A stretch of DNA of 43,821 nucleotides from Psychromonas ossibalaenae ATCC BAA-1528 (GCF_000381745.1 NZ_KB907007.1:1-43821); one strand, 5' to 3'. Counted from the first letter of the stretch, positions 8,510-18,693 are shown. Translations and numbers: made by a program. Notes: a model not told the origin generated them from the letters alone.

Positions 8510-9001
8510 TTATTCGACGGCTTCAATCAATCCAAGAAGTGCCAGGCGAATAGCTTGTGTCCTGACTTCCGAGCGATCTCCAACAAATAAATAGGTTTCA
8601 GTTTTACTGCATGTATGAGCGTTGTACCACGACATGCATACTGTGCCTACAGGTTTTTCAGCTGTGCCGCCGTCGGGTCCGGCAATACCGCTGACTGCAA
8701 CAGCAAGATCTGCATCCGAATTCTTTACCGCCCCGATAGCCATCTGTTCTACAACCGGCTCTGACACTGCACCAGATTTTTCAATCAGCAGCGGATCCAC
8801 ATTGACCATCTGATTTTTAGCATCATTGCTGTAGGTAATAAAACTACGGTCAAACCACTGCGAACTTCCAGAAATTTCTGTAATAGCGTATGCTACGCCA
8901 CCACCGGTACAGGATTCTGCAGTTGCTGCAACCAGCCCTGCATTAGTCAGTTTTTCACCTAATACCTGCGCTAATTCTTGAACGGTTTTTTCAGTAAACA
9001 T
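8510..9001 (-). CDS. pncC: Nicotinamide-nucleotide amidohydrolase PncC (CinA C-terminal domain)
   Basis: PncC deamidates nicotinamide mononucleotide to nicotinic acid mononucleotide and recycles NAD breakdown products. The 163-residue protein is the stand-alone CinA C-terminal domain: ATAESCTGGG near residues 27-36, SGAVSEPVVEQMA near 95-107, and AVSGIAGPDGGTAEKPVGTV near 122-141. The length matches E. coli PncC (YgaD), and the position next to recA and mutS is the conserved one. It is divergent from mutS with a 47-bp gap. Confidence 0.94.
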   Translation of the reverse strand: MFTEKTVQELAQVLGEKLTNAGLVAATAESCTGGGVAYAITEISGSSQWFDRSFITYSNDAKNQMVNVDPLLIEKSGAVSEPVVEQMAIGAVKNSDADLAVAVSGIAGPDGGTAEKPVGTVCMSWYNAHTCSKTETYLFVGDRSEVRTQAIRLALLGLIEAVE

Positions 9002-9048
9002 AAGTTTTCTCCAACTTATTTAACCAATAATAATTAAGTGTATTCATT

Positions 9049-11619
9049 ATGAAGCCAACTGCGCAAGAATTAAAACAACATACGCCGATGATGCAGCAAT
9101 TTTTAACCATCAAAAGCGAAGTACCCGATACCCTGATGTTCTATCGTATGGGTGATTTTTATGAATTGTTTTTTGATGATGCTCGTAAAGCCTCACAACT
9201 GCTTGGTATCTCCTTAACACAACGCGGTAAAACCGGTGGTAACGCCATTCCAATGGCCGGCGTTCCTTATCATAGTGTAGAGGGTTATTTAGCGAAATTA
9301 ATTGAAATGGGCGAGTCAATTGCAATTTGTGAGCAAATTGGTGATCCAGCTACTTCTAAAGGCCCCGTTGAACGTAAAATTGTTCGTATTATCACACCCG
9401 GAACAATAACTGATGAAGCGCTGCTTGACGACCGACGTGATAACCTTCTATGTGCCGTCTATCAGCAGCAGAACACTTTCGGCGTGGCATCATTAGATAT
9501 CGGCAGCGGCCGCTTTATTATTAATCAGTTCCAGCATCTGGAAACACTGCAGGCGGAAATGCAGCGCCTCAATCCCGCTGAGCTTTTATATCCGGAAAAT
9601 TTCGAACATATTAATTTAATCGAACACCTGCCGACTATCCGCCGCCGCCCGGAATGGGAATTTGAACTTTTAACCAGTAAAAAAACCTTAAATCAGCAGT
9701 TTGGTACCAAAGATTTAATCGGTTTCGGCGTCGAAAAAGCAGAAGTGGCTCTTTGTGCCGCCGGCGCTTTACTGCAGTATATAAAAGATACGCAGCGTAC
9801 CAGCCTGCCGCATCTACAGTCGATTAAACTTGAGCAGAATATTGACAGCGTCATTTTAGATGCCGCCACGCGTAAAAATTTAGAACTGACTCAAAACCTC
9901 TCCGGCGGATTCGAAAATACCCTAGCGGAAGTTTTAGACTTTACGGTTACGCCCATGGGCAGCCGTTTATTAAAACGCTGGATCCACCAGCCGATTCGTA
10001 ACTTTAATATCTTAAACTACCGCCAGACCATGATTCAGACGCTAATTGATCAGGATCTAACCTGTGCATTAGCTGAACCTTTAAAACAGATTGGCGATGT
10101 TGAACGTGTGATTGCACGTTTAGCACTGCGCTCAGCACGTCCGCGCGATTTAACCCGTTTACGTACCGCATTCTCGTTATTACCGGAGCTGCAGAACTTG
10201 ATTGCTGAAATGCCGCCTGAACTGGTCAGCAAGCTCAGTAAAGAGATGGGATCATACCCGGAACTATTAGAATTATTAGAAAAAGCGGTGATCGATAACC
10301 CACCGGTAATTATCCGTGACGGCGGTGTGATTGCCCCGGGTTATAACGAAGAGCTGGATCAGTGGCGTAACCTCGCTCAGGGGGCCACTGACTACCTTGA
10401 GAAACTGGAGCTTCGCGAGCGTGAAGCAACTGGTATTGCTACCCTGAAAGTCGGTTACAACCGAGTGCACGGTTATTATATTGAAACCAGCCGCTCACAG
10501 TCTGATGCTGTGCCGGCACATTATGTGCGCCGCCAGACCCTGAAAAATACCGAACGTTATATTATTGCAGAACTTAAAGAGCATGAAGATAAAGTGCTTT
10601 CCAGTCAGGGCAAAGCCTTAGCGCTGGAAAAGAAACTTTATGAACAGTTAATTGACCTGCTGATGCCGCATCTGCACAACTTACAATTTACCGCACAGTC
10701 ATTAGCCGAGTTAGACGTACTTAATAATCTGGCAGAACGTGCATTAACACTCGATTATATCCGCCCGACGCTACAGGCAAAAAGCGGTATCGAGATTGAA
10801 GAAGGCCGCCATCCGGTTGTTGAACAGGTTAGCAAAACCCCGTTTATTGCCAATCCGATCAACCTTAATGACCAGCGCCGTATGCTGATTATCACCGGAC
10901 CGAATATGGGTGGTAAATCAACCTATATGCGTCAGACTGCCTTAATGGTATTGATGGCGCATATCGGCAGTTTTATTCCTGCACAAAGCGCAAAAATCGG
11001 ACCTGTAGACCGTATTTTCACCCGCATCGGCGCATCGGATGACCTGGCCAGCGGACGCTCAACCTTTATGGTGGAGATGACCGAAACCGCCAATATTCTG
11101 CATAATGCCACTAAAAACAGTTTAGTCTTAATGGATGAAATAGGCCGCGGCACCAGTACCTTTGACGGTTTATCACTAGCCTGGGCCTGTGCCGAGGAGT
11201 TAGCCGAAAAGATCCAGGCTTATACTTTGTTTGCGACTCATTACTTTGAATTAACCACCCTGCCGGAAAGTATCCCGGAGCTGGTGAACGTTCACCTAGA
11301 TGCCGTTGAACATGGTGACGGCATTGCTTTTCTGCACGCAGTGCAGGAAGGCGCCGCGAATAAAAGTTACGGCTTACAGGTCGCATCACTGGCAGGTGTA
11401 CCAAAAGAGGTGGTTAAGAACGCGAAACGTAAGCTGCAGCAGTTAGAGCTGGCATCAAGCCATAACTTAAATGCAGATCAACTACCCGTACAAGCCGCAT
11501 TAAGCTTTGCAGAGCCGGAAACACACCCTGCGGTGGATCTGCTGCAGAGTATTGATCCCGATGAATTAACCCCGAAAAAAGCATTAGAACTAATTTATCT
11601 GCTTAAAGAAAAAGCTTAG
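9049..11619 (+). CDS. mutS: DNA mismatch repair protein MutS
   Basis: MutS recognises mispairs and small loops, then recruits MutL. The 856-residue length is normal for this class. The N-terminal mismatch-wedging motif is F37-Y-E39 in MGDFYELFF. The ATPase domain has Walker [11 protein letters not shown] at 616-625 and Walker [14 protein letters not shown] from 695, with ATHYFEL downstream. The C-terminus keeps the dimerisation helix region ([18 protein letters not shown]). It is divergent from pncC and followed by a terminator hairpin. Confidence 0.99.
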   Translation: MKPTAQELKQHTPMMQQFLTIKSEVPDTLMFYRMGDFYELFFDDARKASQLLGISLTQRGKTGGNAIPMAGVPYHSVEGYLAKLIEMGESIAICEQIGDPATSKGPVERKIVRIITPGTITDEALLDDRRDNLLCAVYQQQNTFGVASLDIGSGRFIINQFQHLETLQAEMQRLNPAELLYPENFEHINLIEHLPTIRRRPEWEFELLTSKKTLNQQFGTKDLIGFGVEKAEVALCAAGALLQYIKDTQRTSLPHLQSIKLEQNIDSVILDAATRKNLELTQNLSGGFENTLAEVLDFTVTPMGSRLLKRWIHQPIRNFNILNYRQTMIQTLIDQDLTCALAEPLKQIGDVERVIARLALRSARPRDLTRLRTAFSLLPELQNLIAEMPPELVSKLSKEMGSYPELLELLEKAVIDNPPVIIRDGGVIAPGYNEELDQWRNLAQGATDYLEKLELREREATGIATLKVGYNRVHGYYIETSRSQSDAVPAHYVRRQTLKNTERYIIAELKEHEDKVLSSQGKALALEKKLYEQLIDLLMPHLHNLQFTAQSLAELDVLNNLAERALTLDYIRPTLQAKSGIEIEEGRHPVVEQVSKTPFIANPINLNDQRRMLIITGPNMGGKSTYMRQTALMVLMAHIGSFIPAQSAKIGPVDRIFTRIGASDDLASGRSTFMVEMTETANILHNATKNSLVLMDEIGRGTSTFDGLSLAWACAEELAEKIQAYTLFATHYFELTTLPESIPELVNVHLDAVEHGDGIAFLHAVQEGAANKSYGLQVASLAGVPKEVVKNAKRKLQQLELASSHNLNADQLPVQAALSFAEPETHPAVDLLQSIDPDELTPKKALELIYLLKEKA

Positions 11620-11629
11620 CGGTTGTAAT

Positions 11630-11671
11630 AAAAGGCGCAGAAGTTATCTTAACGGCCTTCTGCACCTTTTA
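11630..11671 (+). terminator. Terminator after mutS
   Basis: An inverted repeat of 14 bp with one mismatch (aaaaggcgcagaag / cttctgcacctttt) and a 13-nt loop starts 10 bp after the mutS stop and ends in a short T run. Confidence 0.75.
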
Positions 11672-11827
11672 CTTATTTACATTAAAACACCTTAATTAGA
11701 ACTCGAAACACCTACTTTAAAGAAAAACTTACCACACTAAGCAATTGATTCTATTAGTTATGATTAATTGTTTGCCAAATAAACAGCCATTGAAATATTT
11801 CTGTCACATTTCTCTGTTTTAATCTGC

Positions 11828-11845
11828 TTGTCAAAAAACTGAAAT
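11828..11845 (+). promoter_or_regulatory. Candidate PhoB box upstream of nptA
   Basis: The 18-mer TTGTCAAAAAACTGAAAT matches about 14 of 18 positions of the PhoB box (two CTGTCAT-like 7-mers separated by an A/T 4-mer). A further CTGTCAC half-site is at 11801. The target is a phosphate symporter, which makes the assignment plausible. Against it, a perfect TATAAT at 11845-11850 abuts the box, closer than the usual roughly 10 bp. Confidence 0.4.
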
Positions 11846-11877
11846 ATAATCGTCATAAATTACAACAGGTAATAAAA

Positions 11878-13017
11878 ATGAGTGTAAATCAAAATAATCA
11901 GTCACTAAACAAACTGTTCAACTGGACGGCCGTTATCTTTTTAGTTTACTGCATGTTGGTTGCAGTGAGCACGGTTAGTGGTGGTTTCAAAATTTTCTCG
12001 GGCGGTGCAAGCGGTGCAGAGCAGATATTCCAGTTCGCCACTAATCCGTTTGTAGCATTGATATTAGGCACATTAGCCACTGCTTTAGTGCAGTCATCTT
12101 CAACCGTTACCGCGGTAACGGTTGGCTTAGTTGCCGGCGGGCTGCCGATATCCATTGCCATCCCACTGGTTATGGGCGCTAATATGGGTACGACAATCAC
12201 CAATACGATTGTTTCTATCGGTCATATCCGAGAAAAAGATGACTTTAAACGTGCCTTCAGTGCAGCTACTGTGCACGACTTCTTTAATTTGATAGCCGTC
12301 GCTATTTTCCTGCCTTTAGAGATCATGTTCGGCATATTAGAAAAGCTGGCGTCTTCCGCGGCTCACCTTTTTGTCGGCAATGCTGATATTTCCATGAAAG
12401 GCCTTGATTTCATGAAGCCGCTCACTAAACCAGGCGTTAATCTGGTGACAGATCTGGTCTCATTTGCTCCAGGTAAAATGGGCGGTATCGCCATGGTTAT
12501 TGCCGGTGTCGGCATAATATTATTCTCGGTCACTTTCCTAGGCAAAGTACTGAAGAAAGTATTAGTGGGTAAAGCGAAAGATATTCTTCATAACACCATA
12601 GGTAAAGGCCCGGTATCAGGCATTGCTTCAGGTGCATTAGTGACGGTTATGGTGCAGTCATCATCAACCACAACCAGTCTGATGATTCCGCTAGCCGGCA
12701 GCGGTATGTTCACCACACGTCAGATTTACCCGTTTACACTAGGCGCTAATATCGGCACAACCATCACTGCATTATTAGCTGCGACCGCAATTTCCGGTGA
12801 AATGGCCGAAGCAGCTTTAACCATTGCTCTGGTTCACTTCCTGTTTAACTTCTTAGCCGTTGCTTTAATTTATGGAGTGCCGTTCCTGCGTGAACTGCCG
12901 ATTAAAGCTTCGGAACACCTTGCTGAAGTTGGTACTAAAAACAAACTTTTAGCATTTTCTTATGTAGTGGGCACTTTCTTTGTACTGCCGGGTGCAATAC
13001 TAATCGGTGTCCGCTAA
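11878..13017 (+). CDS. nptA: Na+/phosphate symporter, NptA type
   Basis: This 379-residue membrane protein belongs to the Na/Pi cotransporter (type II, SLC34-like) family. The hallmark inverted-repeat QSSS motifs are both present: ALVQSSSTVTAVTVG near residues 65-79 and VMVQSSSTTTSL near 259-270. Each is followed by a GANxGTT motif (GANMGTT and GANIGTT). It should import inorganic phosphate with sodium across the inner membrane. The length matches NptA of Vibrio and lacks the PhoU-like C-terminal domain of E. coli YjbB. It stands alone between mutS and a strong terminator. Sodium coupling suits a marine host. Confidence 0.92.
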   Translation: MSVNQNNQSLNKLFNWTAVIFLVYCMLVAVSTVSGGFKIFSGGASGAEQIFQFATNPFVALILGTLATALVQSSSTVTAVTVGLVAGGLPISIAIPLVMGANMGTTITNTIVSIGHIREKDDFKRAFSAATVHDFFNLIAVAIFLPLEIMFGILEKLASSAAHLFVGNADISMKGLDFMKPLTKPGVNLVTDLVSFAPGKMGGIAMVIAGVGIILFSVTFLGKVLKKVLVGKAKDILHNTIGKGPVSGIASGALVTVMVQSSSTTTSLMIPLAGSGMFTTRQIYPFTLGANIGTTITALLAATAISGEMAEAALTIALVHFLFNFLAVALIYGVPFLRELPIKASEHLAEVGTKNKLLAFSYVVGTFFVLPGAILIGVR

Positions 13018-13047
13018 CAGCCTGCTGATAAGCAAATCGATTAACTA

Positions 13048-13080
13048 AAAACCACAAGCCGCACTGCTTGTGGTTTTTTT
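13048..13080 (+). terminator. Terminator after nptA
   Basis: A 9-bp perfect stem (accacaagc / gcttgtggt) with a 6-nt loop is followed by a run of seven T, 30 bp after the nptA stop. Confidence 0.92.
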
Positions 13081-13125
13081 GTATTGAGCAGTAAATATAA
13101 TAAAGCATCTTTTAGTACAAAAGGT

Positions 13126-13704
13126 TTAAAAGCTCACTAATTCAGCCAAATTAGCAGGACGGTAATAAACAGATTTCAACACTTTACCCTGGCGGACAGT
13201 TTTACCTGCCATTTCTACATCCTGCGCACACTTGGCAATAACAAAGTCACCTTTAATACTATCAACCAAAGCGACGCCCTGCTTAGCGTAAAATACCTGC
13301 GTTTCCTGGAATTCCTGCTGATTACGGCAGACTTTGCTCATATTGCTTGAATGTACTTCGTCCCAGCAGGGCAGGAAGTTGATTTCCCGGTGCTTAGCAA
13401 CATTCAGCAGCAGATCAATCAGGTAACTGATTTCAAGGTTGTCATTTACTTTAGATGCACCTAAATGTACCAGGCGCCCCATCAGAACATAAACGCTGTC
13501 AACAATGGCATCTGCCTGTTCAATTTTACAGTCTGCTTCGGCTAGCTCAGTTAATTCTTCAATAATCAAAGAGCTATGCAGAGTATCAGCTTTAGCATCT
13601 AACGAATTTTGATCTTCACAAGGCAGATCAAAGGTTTCCCGAAACTGCATAATATCACGGTATAAATGATCATAAACGGGCTGGGTTAATAGTGATAATT
13701 TCAT
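13126..13704 (-). CDS. MazG/HisE-like nucleoside triphosphate pyrophosphohydrolase
   Basis: The 192-residue protein has the all-alpha NTP pyrophosphohydrolase pattern: FRETFDLP near residues 22-29, an EELTELAEAD metal-binding helix near 49-58, and QADAIVDSVYVLMG near 63-76, giving the ExxE...D arrangement that coordinates magnesium. Members hydrolyse (d)NTPs or phosphoribosyl-ATP to the monophosphate and pyrophosphate. The C-terminal third (about 105-192) is an extra region not needed for the fold and may dictate substrate. It is monocistronic, convergent with nptA. The physiological substrate cannot be named; dNTP house-cleaning is the family default. Confidence 0.78.
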   Translation of the reverse strand: MKLSLLTQPVYDHLYRDIMQFRETFDLPCEDQNSLDAKADTLHSSLIIEELTELAEADCKIEQADAIVDSVYVLMGRLVHLGASKVNDNLEISYLIDLLLNVAKHREINFLPCWDEVHSSNMSKVCRNQQEFQETQVFYAKQGVALVDSIKGDFVIAKCAQDVEMAGKTVRQGKVLKSVYYRPANLAELVSF

Positions 13705-13869
13705 GGCTTAGGCCTTTTAAATAAGGGAAAATTCAGCGCGCTAAGTTAACAAAATGCCTCTAAAAAAAATAGCTTCATTTTTATTATTAAATACTCAGTA
13801 CAAGTCAAACACTTAGATATATAATTAAAGTTAATAACAAGATTATTAAAATAAACACAGGAGAATTGA

Positions 13870-15333
13870 TTGCGTAAGGTAAAACTCAAGCAGCAGGACA
13901 AACTGTCCATCAAAGTCACCCATCAGATAAAAAAGGGTGAATCACGGAGAATCGATTTATACTTCTCTTTACCAAAAGAGATGGGCATTAATAAAAATAC
14001 CTTATCTGAAACCGATTATTTTAATTCGGCTATCAAGGGCCGTCGCGCCTATTTTACCAAAGGCCTGCATCTGCCTCTATTACATACGCGTTTTGCCAGC
14101 CGTATGAAACGTTCTCCTGAAGAATACAAAACCAACCTTAACCTGTTTGCCTATCAGTACATCACTGCGCTCGATACCGATACCGATGAAACATTAAGCC
14201 TGGATGACAGCGAGAGTCTGCGTGATTTCTACCATGCTGCGGCGGATATAACTGAGCATAGTCTGGCCATTTTAAAAAAACACCGCAGCCATACCCTAAA
14301 AGATCCGAAGCTGCAGTCTATTTTTGATAATGTTGACAACTACCTGTCCTGGTATACGGAACAGAGCATATTGCGCATGCTGGCAAAAAAACCTCGTAAT
14401 GCCGAGTTTTCAGATGCACGTCTCGCACTGCTTAATATCTGTGAAGAAGAAAACAATTATCGCAAGAAAAAAGCTTATAACTCCGAAGCAACGCTTAAGG
14501 ATCCAAACCGTATTGCTAATAAAATGCGTTTATTACGACGCTTAATTGAATACGGTGTTATTTTTAAAAGTGAAACACAGGAGCTGGGTAATATAACCCG
14601 TAAAATTGTAACCGGCGTTGCGACGGCTTTGATTATGTGTGTAGTGCTGGTTTTAATTATTAAAACTCAAGGCGCACTGAGTAAACTGACCTCAGTAATG
14701 ATTTTAGTGCTGGCTGTTATATACGGCGTGCGTGAAGTCTTTAAAGACGATTTTAAAAATATTCTGTGGCGCTGGATCCGTAAAGGTAAACCAAAATGGT
14801 CGCGTATCTTAAAAGACTCAACCAGTCAGTCAGAAATTGCCAGACAGAGAGTCTGGTTAGATTATATCAAAACCAAAAAGCTACCGACACAGAGTAAAGA
14901 ATTATTAGCCAGACGCCATATGCAGAATATACAAAGCGCTGAACTTTTACATTACCGCATTGAAACAAAAGTTGATAACTACGACTTTCAGGCGGGTTAC
15001 GATACACTGGAAGAAACTATTTTATTCAGCCTTCGCCCTTTTGCCCGCTATCTGGAGCGAGGTACAGGTAAAGTCTATGAGCAGAATGACGCGTCCTCTA
15101 ACAAAGAGAAGATTCAGAGTACCTCAATCGAACGGCGCTACCAGATCAATGTCGTCGTCGCTCTGGATCAGGGCTGGAAATATAAAGAAGAGTTTGAGCG
15201 TTATAAGATCACTCTGAACCGCTCCGGAATTATTGAAATAGAAAAAGCCGGCGAGACAAAGAGTAAAGATAAACCTCAGACTGATCGTTACTCAAAGCTA
15301 AGAACACTACTGCACTTTAAAAAACGTAGTTAA
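13870..15333 (+). CDS. Uncharacterised 487-residue protein with a central two-helix membrane anchor
   Basis: I do not recognise this protein. The start is a TTG at 13870 preceded by AGGAG with good spacing; no in-frame ATG precedes residue 35. Residues 1-240 are hydrophilic, charged and mostly helical. Two hydrophobic segments follow, at about 244-262 and 272-289, forming a hairpin in the membrane with a short loop. Residues about 290-487 are again charged, with a basic segment just after the second helix (WRWIRKGKPKW). No signal peptide, cysteine cluster or nucleotide-binding loop is visible. Both large domains would therefore be on the same side, most likely cytoplasmic given the basic flank. 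It stands alone between a divergent pyrophosphohydrolase gene and a terminator. Confidence 0.85.
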   Translation: MRKVKLKQQDKLSIKVTHQIKKGESRRIDLYFSLPKEMGINKNTLSETDYFNSAIKGRRAYFTKGLHLPLLHTRFASRMKRSPEEYKTNLNLFAYQYITALDTDTDETLSLDDSESLRDFYHAAADITEHSLAILKKHRSHTLKDPKLQSIFDNVDNYLSWYTEQSILRMLAKKPRNAEFSDARLALLNICEEENNYRKKKAYNSEATLKDPNRIANKMRLLRRLIEYGVIFKSETQELGNITRKIVTGVATALIMCVVLVLIIKTQGALSKLTSVMILVLAVIYGVREVFKDDFKNILWRWIRKGKPKWSRILKDSTSQSEIARQRVWLDYIKTKKLPTQSKELLARRHMQNIQSAELLHYRIETKVDNYDFQAGYDTLEETILFSLRPFARYLERGTGKVYEQNDASSNKEKIQSTSIERRYQINVVVALDQGWKYKEEFERYKITLNRSGIIEIEKAGETKSKDKPQTDRYSKLRTLLHFKKRS

Positions 15334-15343
15334 GCAGACTAAT

Positions 15344-15373
15344 AAAAACAGCAGATTAAGCTCTGCTGTTTTT
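15344..15373. terminator. Bidirectional terminator between the 487-residue gene and rlmJ
   Basis: A perfect 12-bp stem (aaaaacagcaga / tctgctgttttt) with a 6-nt loop lies between two convergent stops. Confidence 0.92.
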
Positions 15374-15385
15374 ACTCAATGAATT

Positions 15386-16228
15386 TTATTCAGCAGCTAA
15401 AGTTTCAATTCGATAAAAACCCTGCCCGTCCTGGCCTAATGTATCAGCTAAAAACGGCAAAGATTCCTGCATCTCTTTTTTTAATGTCCATGGCGGATTA
15501 ATTACTATCATCCCGCTTGAGGTCATGCCTCTTTCAGCAGAATCAGCCTGAATACCCAGCTCAAAAAGCTGCATATTTTTAATGCCTGATTTTTTTAACT
15601 CTCTCTCCATGCGGTTAATTACCTGACGATTGACTACCGGATACCAAAGTGCGTAGGTTCCTGTCGCAAAGCGTCGTACCGCCTGAATAAGGCTTTCCAC
15701 AACCAGATCATATTCGTTTTTAATTTCATAGGATGGATCAATAAGGATAAAACCACGGCGCTCTTTGGGCGGCATATTTGCAACCAAACCTTCCAGACCG
15801 TCCTTTTTAGCCATTTTAATCTGCCGATCACCAGAGAAGTTTTCACGCATATTGGTAAATTCATTAGGATGCAGCTCAAAAAGAAACATGCGGTCAGTCT
15901 CACGCAGCATCTGACGAGCAATACTTGGTGAGCCGGGGTAATGCATCAATTTACTTTGTGCGTTAAACTCAACAACCTGTTCAACATAGCGCGCAACCGG
16001 AGCAGGCAGGTCAGCACGTTTCCATAACGGAAAAATTCCGTTATTAAATTCTTTGGTTTTTAACGCTTCTGAAGACTGAAATGAATACGCGCCGCACCCA
16101 GAATGGGTGTCGAGATAACACAGAGGTTTATCTTTTTTCAGCATGTAATCAAGAATAGAAGCCGCAACGGTGTGTTTCAGCACATCCGCAAAATTACCTG
16201 CATGAAAAGAATGGCGATAGCTCAGCAC
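15386..16228 (-). CDS. rlmJ: 23S rRNA (adenine-2030-N6)-methyltransferase RlmJ
   Basis: RlmJ methylates A2030 of 23S rRNA using S-adenosylmethionine. I place the start at a GTG (16228), not at the ATG six codons upstream. GGAG lies 6 nt before the GTG, the protein then begins MLSYRHSFHAGN as in E. coli, and the length becomes 280 residues, equal to the E. coli enzyme. Visible motifs are the SAM-binding region LDTHSGCGAYS near 39-49 and the catalytic IDPSYE (DPPY-type) near 160-165. It is monocistronic. Its upstream side abuts the MITE-like element at 16269. Confidence 0.94.
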   Translation of the reverse strand: MLSYRHSFHAGNFADVLKHTVAASILDYMLKKDKPLCYLDTHSGCGAYSFQSSEALKTKEFNNGIFPLWKRADLPAPVARYVEQVVEFNAQSKLMHYPGSPSIARQMLRETDRMFLFELHPNEFTNMRENFSGDRQIKMAKKDGLEGLVANMPPKERRGFILIDPSYEIKNEYDLVVESLIQAVRRFATGTYALWYPVVNRQVINRMERELKKSGIKNMQLFELGIQADSAERGMTSSGMIVINPPWTLKKEMQESLPFLADTLGQDGQGFYRIETLAAE

Positions 16229-16268
16229 AAAATACTCCAAAAACAAAAATATAATAAGCCGCGCAGTA

Positions 16269-16599
16269 TATACCCGTTAGCATTCAAGTTGCAAAAATCA
16301 GCAAGTAATGAGGTAGACAGGTTCTAGGCGTGAAGGTGAAGATCTAACGGGTTAAATCGAAACTTCACAACGAATTGTTAAATGCTTGCATTTAACAATG
16401 TCGATAGAGGAATCACGAAGTGAATCGCTCGAAAGACAACGAAGATGTCTGCCTCACGACTTGCCTCGTAGGTCGCAAGATCGAAAACCAATACTGCGTT
16501 ACAACATTCGAGAAGGGCTAGCCATTATCATCATGTTGTGCCTTGCCTTGGTGTCCGATCTCGCGACTGATAAATGCATTTTGATTGTTAACGGGTATA
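16269..16599. mobile_element. MITE-like 331-bp element with terminal inverted repeats
   Basis: The left end tatacccgtta (16269-16279) and right end taacgggtata (16589-16599) are perfect 11-bp inverted repeats. Extended to 24 bp, 19 positions still pair. The outer TA on each side would be a TA target duplication if the true ends are TACCC/GGGTA, as used by IS630/Tc1-mariner elements. The interior holds a 12-bp palindrome (16374-16399) and an internal taacgggtta at 16345 that could be a nested end. A 79-codon open frame inside (16386-16625) runs past the right end and looks incidental. No transposase is encoded, so it would be non-autonomous. It fills most of the rlmJ-yajR gap. Confidence 0.65.
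16374..16399. repeat. Perfect 12-bp palindrome inside the MITE-like element
   Basis: Arms attgttaaatgc and gcatttaacaat are separated by TT. It would form a very stable hairpin in either transcript. No T run follows, so it is not a normal terminator. Confidence 0.8.
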
Positions 16600-16697
16600 A
16601 TGAAAATTGTCAGCTATTGCGCTAAAAATAAGCTCCTAAATCTTTAAACGCATGTTATTATCCCCGCCCGAATTATTTGCACTAAAATGGAGATTCA

Positions 16698-18065
16698 ATG
16701 CAACCTGATGCTCTAAATCCTATTGAAAAGCGCACCGCTTTTTCACTCTCCTTAGTTTTCGCACTACGCATGTTAGGCCTGTTTATGATCATGCCGGTAT
16801 TTGCAATCTACGGACAGGATCTGATCGGCTATTCTCCGCTTTGGGTTGGTTTTGCCATTGGGGCATATGGTTTAACACAAGCATTATTACAAATTCCAGC
16901 AGGCATGCTGTCCGACAAATTTGGACGCCGCCCGGTTATTTTCGGCGGCTTAATTATATTTGCCGTCGGCAGTTTAGTCGCGGCCTATTCCGACAGTGTT
17001 TACGGTGTAACAGCAGGTCGGGCTCTACAGGGAGCCGGTGCTATTGCCAGTGCTATTCTGGCCTTAGCAGCAGATGTCACCCGGGAAGAGCAGCGCCCTA
17101 AAGCAATGGCAATGATTGGAGTAAGCATCGGCCTTGCTTTTGCCGTTGCTATGGTTGCAGGCCCTGTTTTAGCACCGTTTATCGGTCTGCAGGGTTTATT
17201 TTTGATTACAGCAGCCGGTGCATTAGCCGGCATTGTGATTGTTCATTTTGTTGTTCCCCATGTAGTCAACAAAGCCCCGCGCGGTGAAACAATAGCAATT
17301 CCAGCTTTACTCGGCAGACTGGCCAAAAATCCGCAGCTGCAGCGTTTAGATGCAGGTATCTTTATTTTGCATATGACACTTACCGCTATGTTTATCGCAC
17401 TACCGCTGCAGCTGCAGGAAATGAACCTGGCAGCTGAGGTCCACTGGCATTTATACCTTCCGGCACTGTTAATTTCATTTACCTTAATTATTCCCATGCT
17501 GATCACGGCCGCCCGTAAAAATATGAATAAGCAGTTTTATCTGTTTGCTATTTTACTGATGGCAGGCAGTTTAATTGCAATGGCGCTGACTTCTCAATCA
17601 CTTACCTTAATGTTTATCTGTGTCTTACTGTATTTCACCGCCTTCAATTTTTTAGAAGCATCGCTGCCGGCTTTTATCTCAATGATTTCTCCTGCGGGCG
17701 CAAAGGGCAGTGCAATGGGGATCTACAGCACTTATCAGTTTTTAGGCGCATTTTTCGGTGGTATTTTAGGGGGCTTATCCTATAAACTACTCGGCAGCAG
17801 CGGCTTATTTTTATGTTTAGCCGCATTAATGCTGATTTGGTTTTTCATTTCGTGGGGCATGCATAATCCAAGCAAAGTCCGCACTCATACCATTACAGCA
17901 TTAATAAACGATGAAACAGATGCACAGTTAAAAACACAGCAGCTCATTGCACTTGGCGGTGTAATAGAAGTAGTGATGATCATCGAAGAACAAACAGTTT
18001 ATATCAAAGTCAATAACCAAGCGTTTGCACTGAAAAAAGCGAAAGAAATTTTAGCAAATACTTAA
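16698..18065 (+). CDS. yajR: MFS transporter with C-terminal YAM domain (YajR-like)
   Basis: This 455-residue protein has twelve predicted transmembrane helices and MFS motif A in [11 protein letters not shown] around residues 69-79. A soluble ferredoxin-fold-like tail (about 388-455) matches the YAM domain that defines YajR; E. coli YajR is almost the same length. It is a proton-driven drug/metabolite exporter by family, with unknown natural substrate. The gene starts after the MITE-like element with GGAG upstream and is followed 31 bp later by ssb, so read-through into ssb is possible. In many relatives uvrA rather than yajR borders ssb. Confidence 0.88.
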   Translation: MQPDALNPIEKRTAFSLSLVFALRMLGLFMIMPVFAIYGQDLIGYSPLWVGFAIGAYGLTQALLQIPAGMLSDKFGRRPVIFGGLIIFAVGSLVAAYSDSVYGVTAGRALQGAGAIASAILALAADVTREEQRPKAMAMIGVSIGLAFAVAMVAGPVLAPFIGLQGLFLITAAGALAGIVIVHFVVPHVVNKAPRGETIAIPALLGRLAKNPQLQRLDAGIFILHMTLTAMFIALPLQLQEMNLAAEVHWHLYLPALLISFTLIIPMLITAARKNMNKQFYLFAILLMAGSLIAMALTSQSLTLMFICVLLYFTAFNFLEASLPAFISMISPAGAKGSAMGIYSTYQFLGAFFGGILGGLSYKLLGSSGLFLCLAALMLIWFFISWGMHNPSKVRTHTITALINDETDAQLKTQQLIALGGVIEVVMIIEEQTVYIKVNNQAFALKKAKEILANT

Positions 18066-18096
18066 GAAAAACCTAAACAGCAAGCGGAGCAAAAAC

Positions 18097-18693
18097 ATGT
18101 TTAACCGTAGTGTAAACAAAGTCGTATTAGTCGGTAATCTAGGTAAAGATCCGGAAATGCGTTATATGCCGAACGGCAGCGCAGTGGCAAATTTGACACT
18201 GGCAACAACAGAAAGCTGGAAAGATAAACAAACCGGCGAACGTAAAGAAAAAACAGAATGGCATCGCCTGACTGTCTTTAACCGTCTTGGTGAGATGTGT
18301 GGTGAGTACCTGAAAAAAGGTGCAAAAATCTACGTTGAAGGCAAATTACAAACACGTAAGTGGCAGGGACAGGATGGTCAGGATCGTTACACAACTGAAG
18401 TTGTTGTAGCTGAAATCCAGATGATGGATTCACGCAACCCGGCACAAGGCCAGGGACAGTTCCAACAGAACGCACCGCAGCAGAATGCACAGCCGCAGCA
18501 GAGCTGGGGTAATGCCCCGCAGCAGCCGCCGGCACAGCAGGCAGCTCCGCAAATGGCACCGGCTTACCAGCCGGCTCAGCAGCAGGCACCGGCTCAACAG
18601 TCAGCTCCAGCACAGCAGCAGGCACCAGCGCAGCAGGCGCCAGCTCAATACAATGAACCGTCTATGGACTTTGATGACGATATCCCGTTCTAG
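18097..18693 (+). CDS. ssb: Single-stranded DNA-binding protein SSB
   Basis: SSB coats single-stranded DNA as a tetramer and recruits repair and replication partners. The OB fold spans residues 1-112 ([46 protein letters not shown]). Residues about 114-188 form a low-complexity linker of Gln, Pro and Ala with repeated APAQQ units. The acidic tip MDFDDDIPF is intact. The length is 198 residues against 178 in E. coli, the extra being linker. It lies 31 bp after yajR and ends in a strong terminator. I see no LexA box directly upstream. Confidence 0.98.
   Translation: MFNRSVNKVVLVGNLGKDPEMRYMPNGSAVANLTLATTESWKDKQTGERKEKTEWHRLTVFNRLGEMCGEYLKKGAKIYVEGKLQTRKWQGQDGQDRYTTEVVVAEIQMMDSRNPAQGQGQFQQNAPQQNAQPQQSWGNAPQQPPAQQAAPQMAPAYQPAQQQAPAQQSAPAQQQAPAQQAPAQYNEPSMDFDDDIPF

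Noticed and set aside
16386-16625. 79-codon frame inside the MITE-like element
   Set aside because: It crosses the right end of the element, lacks a ribosome site, has basic low-information sequence and is best explained as repeat DNA.
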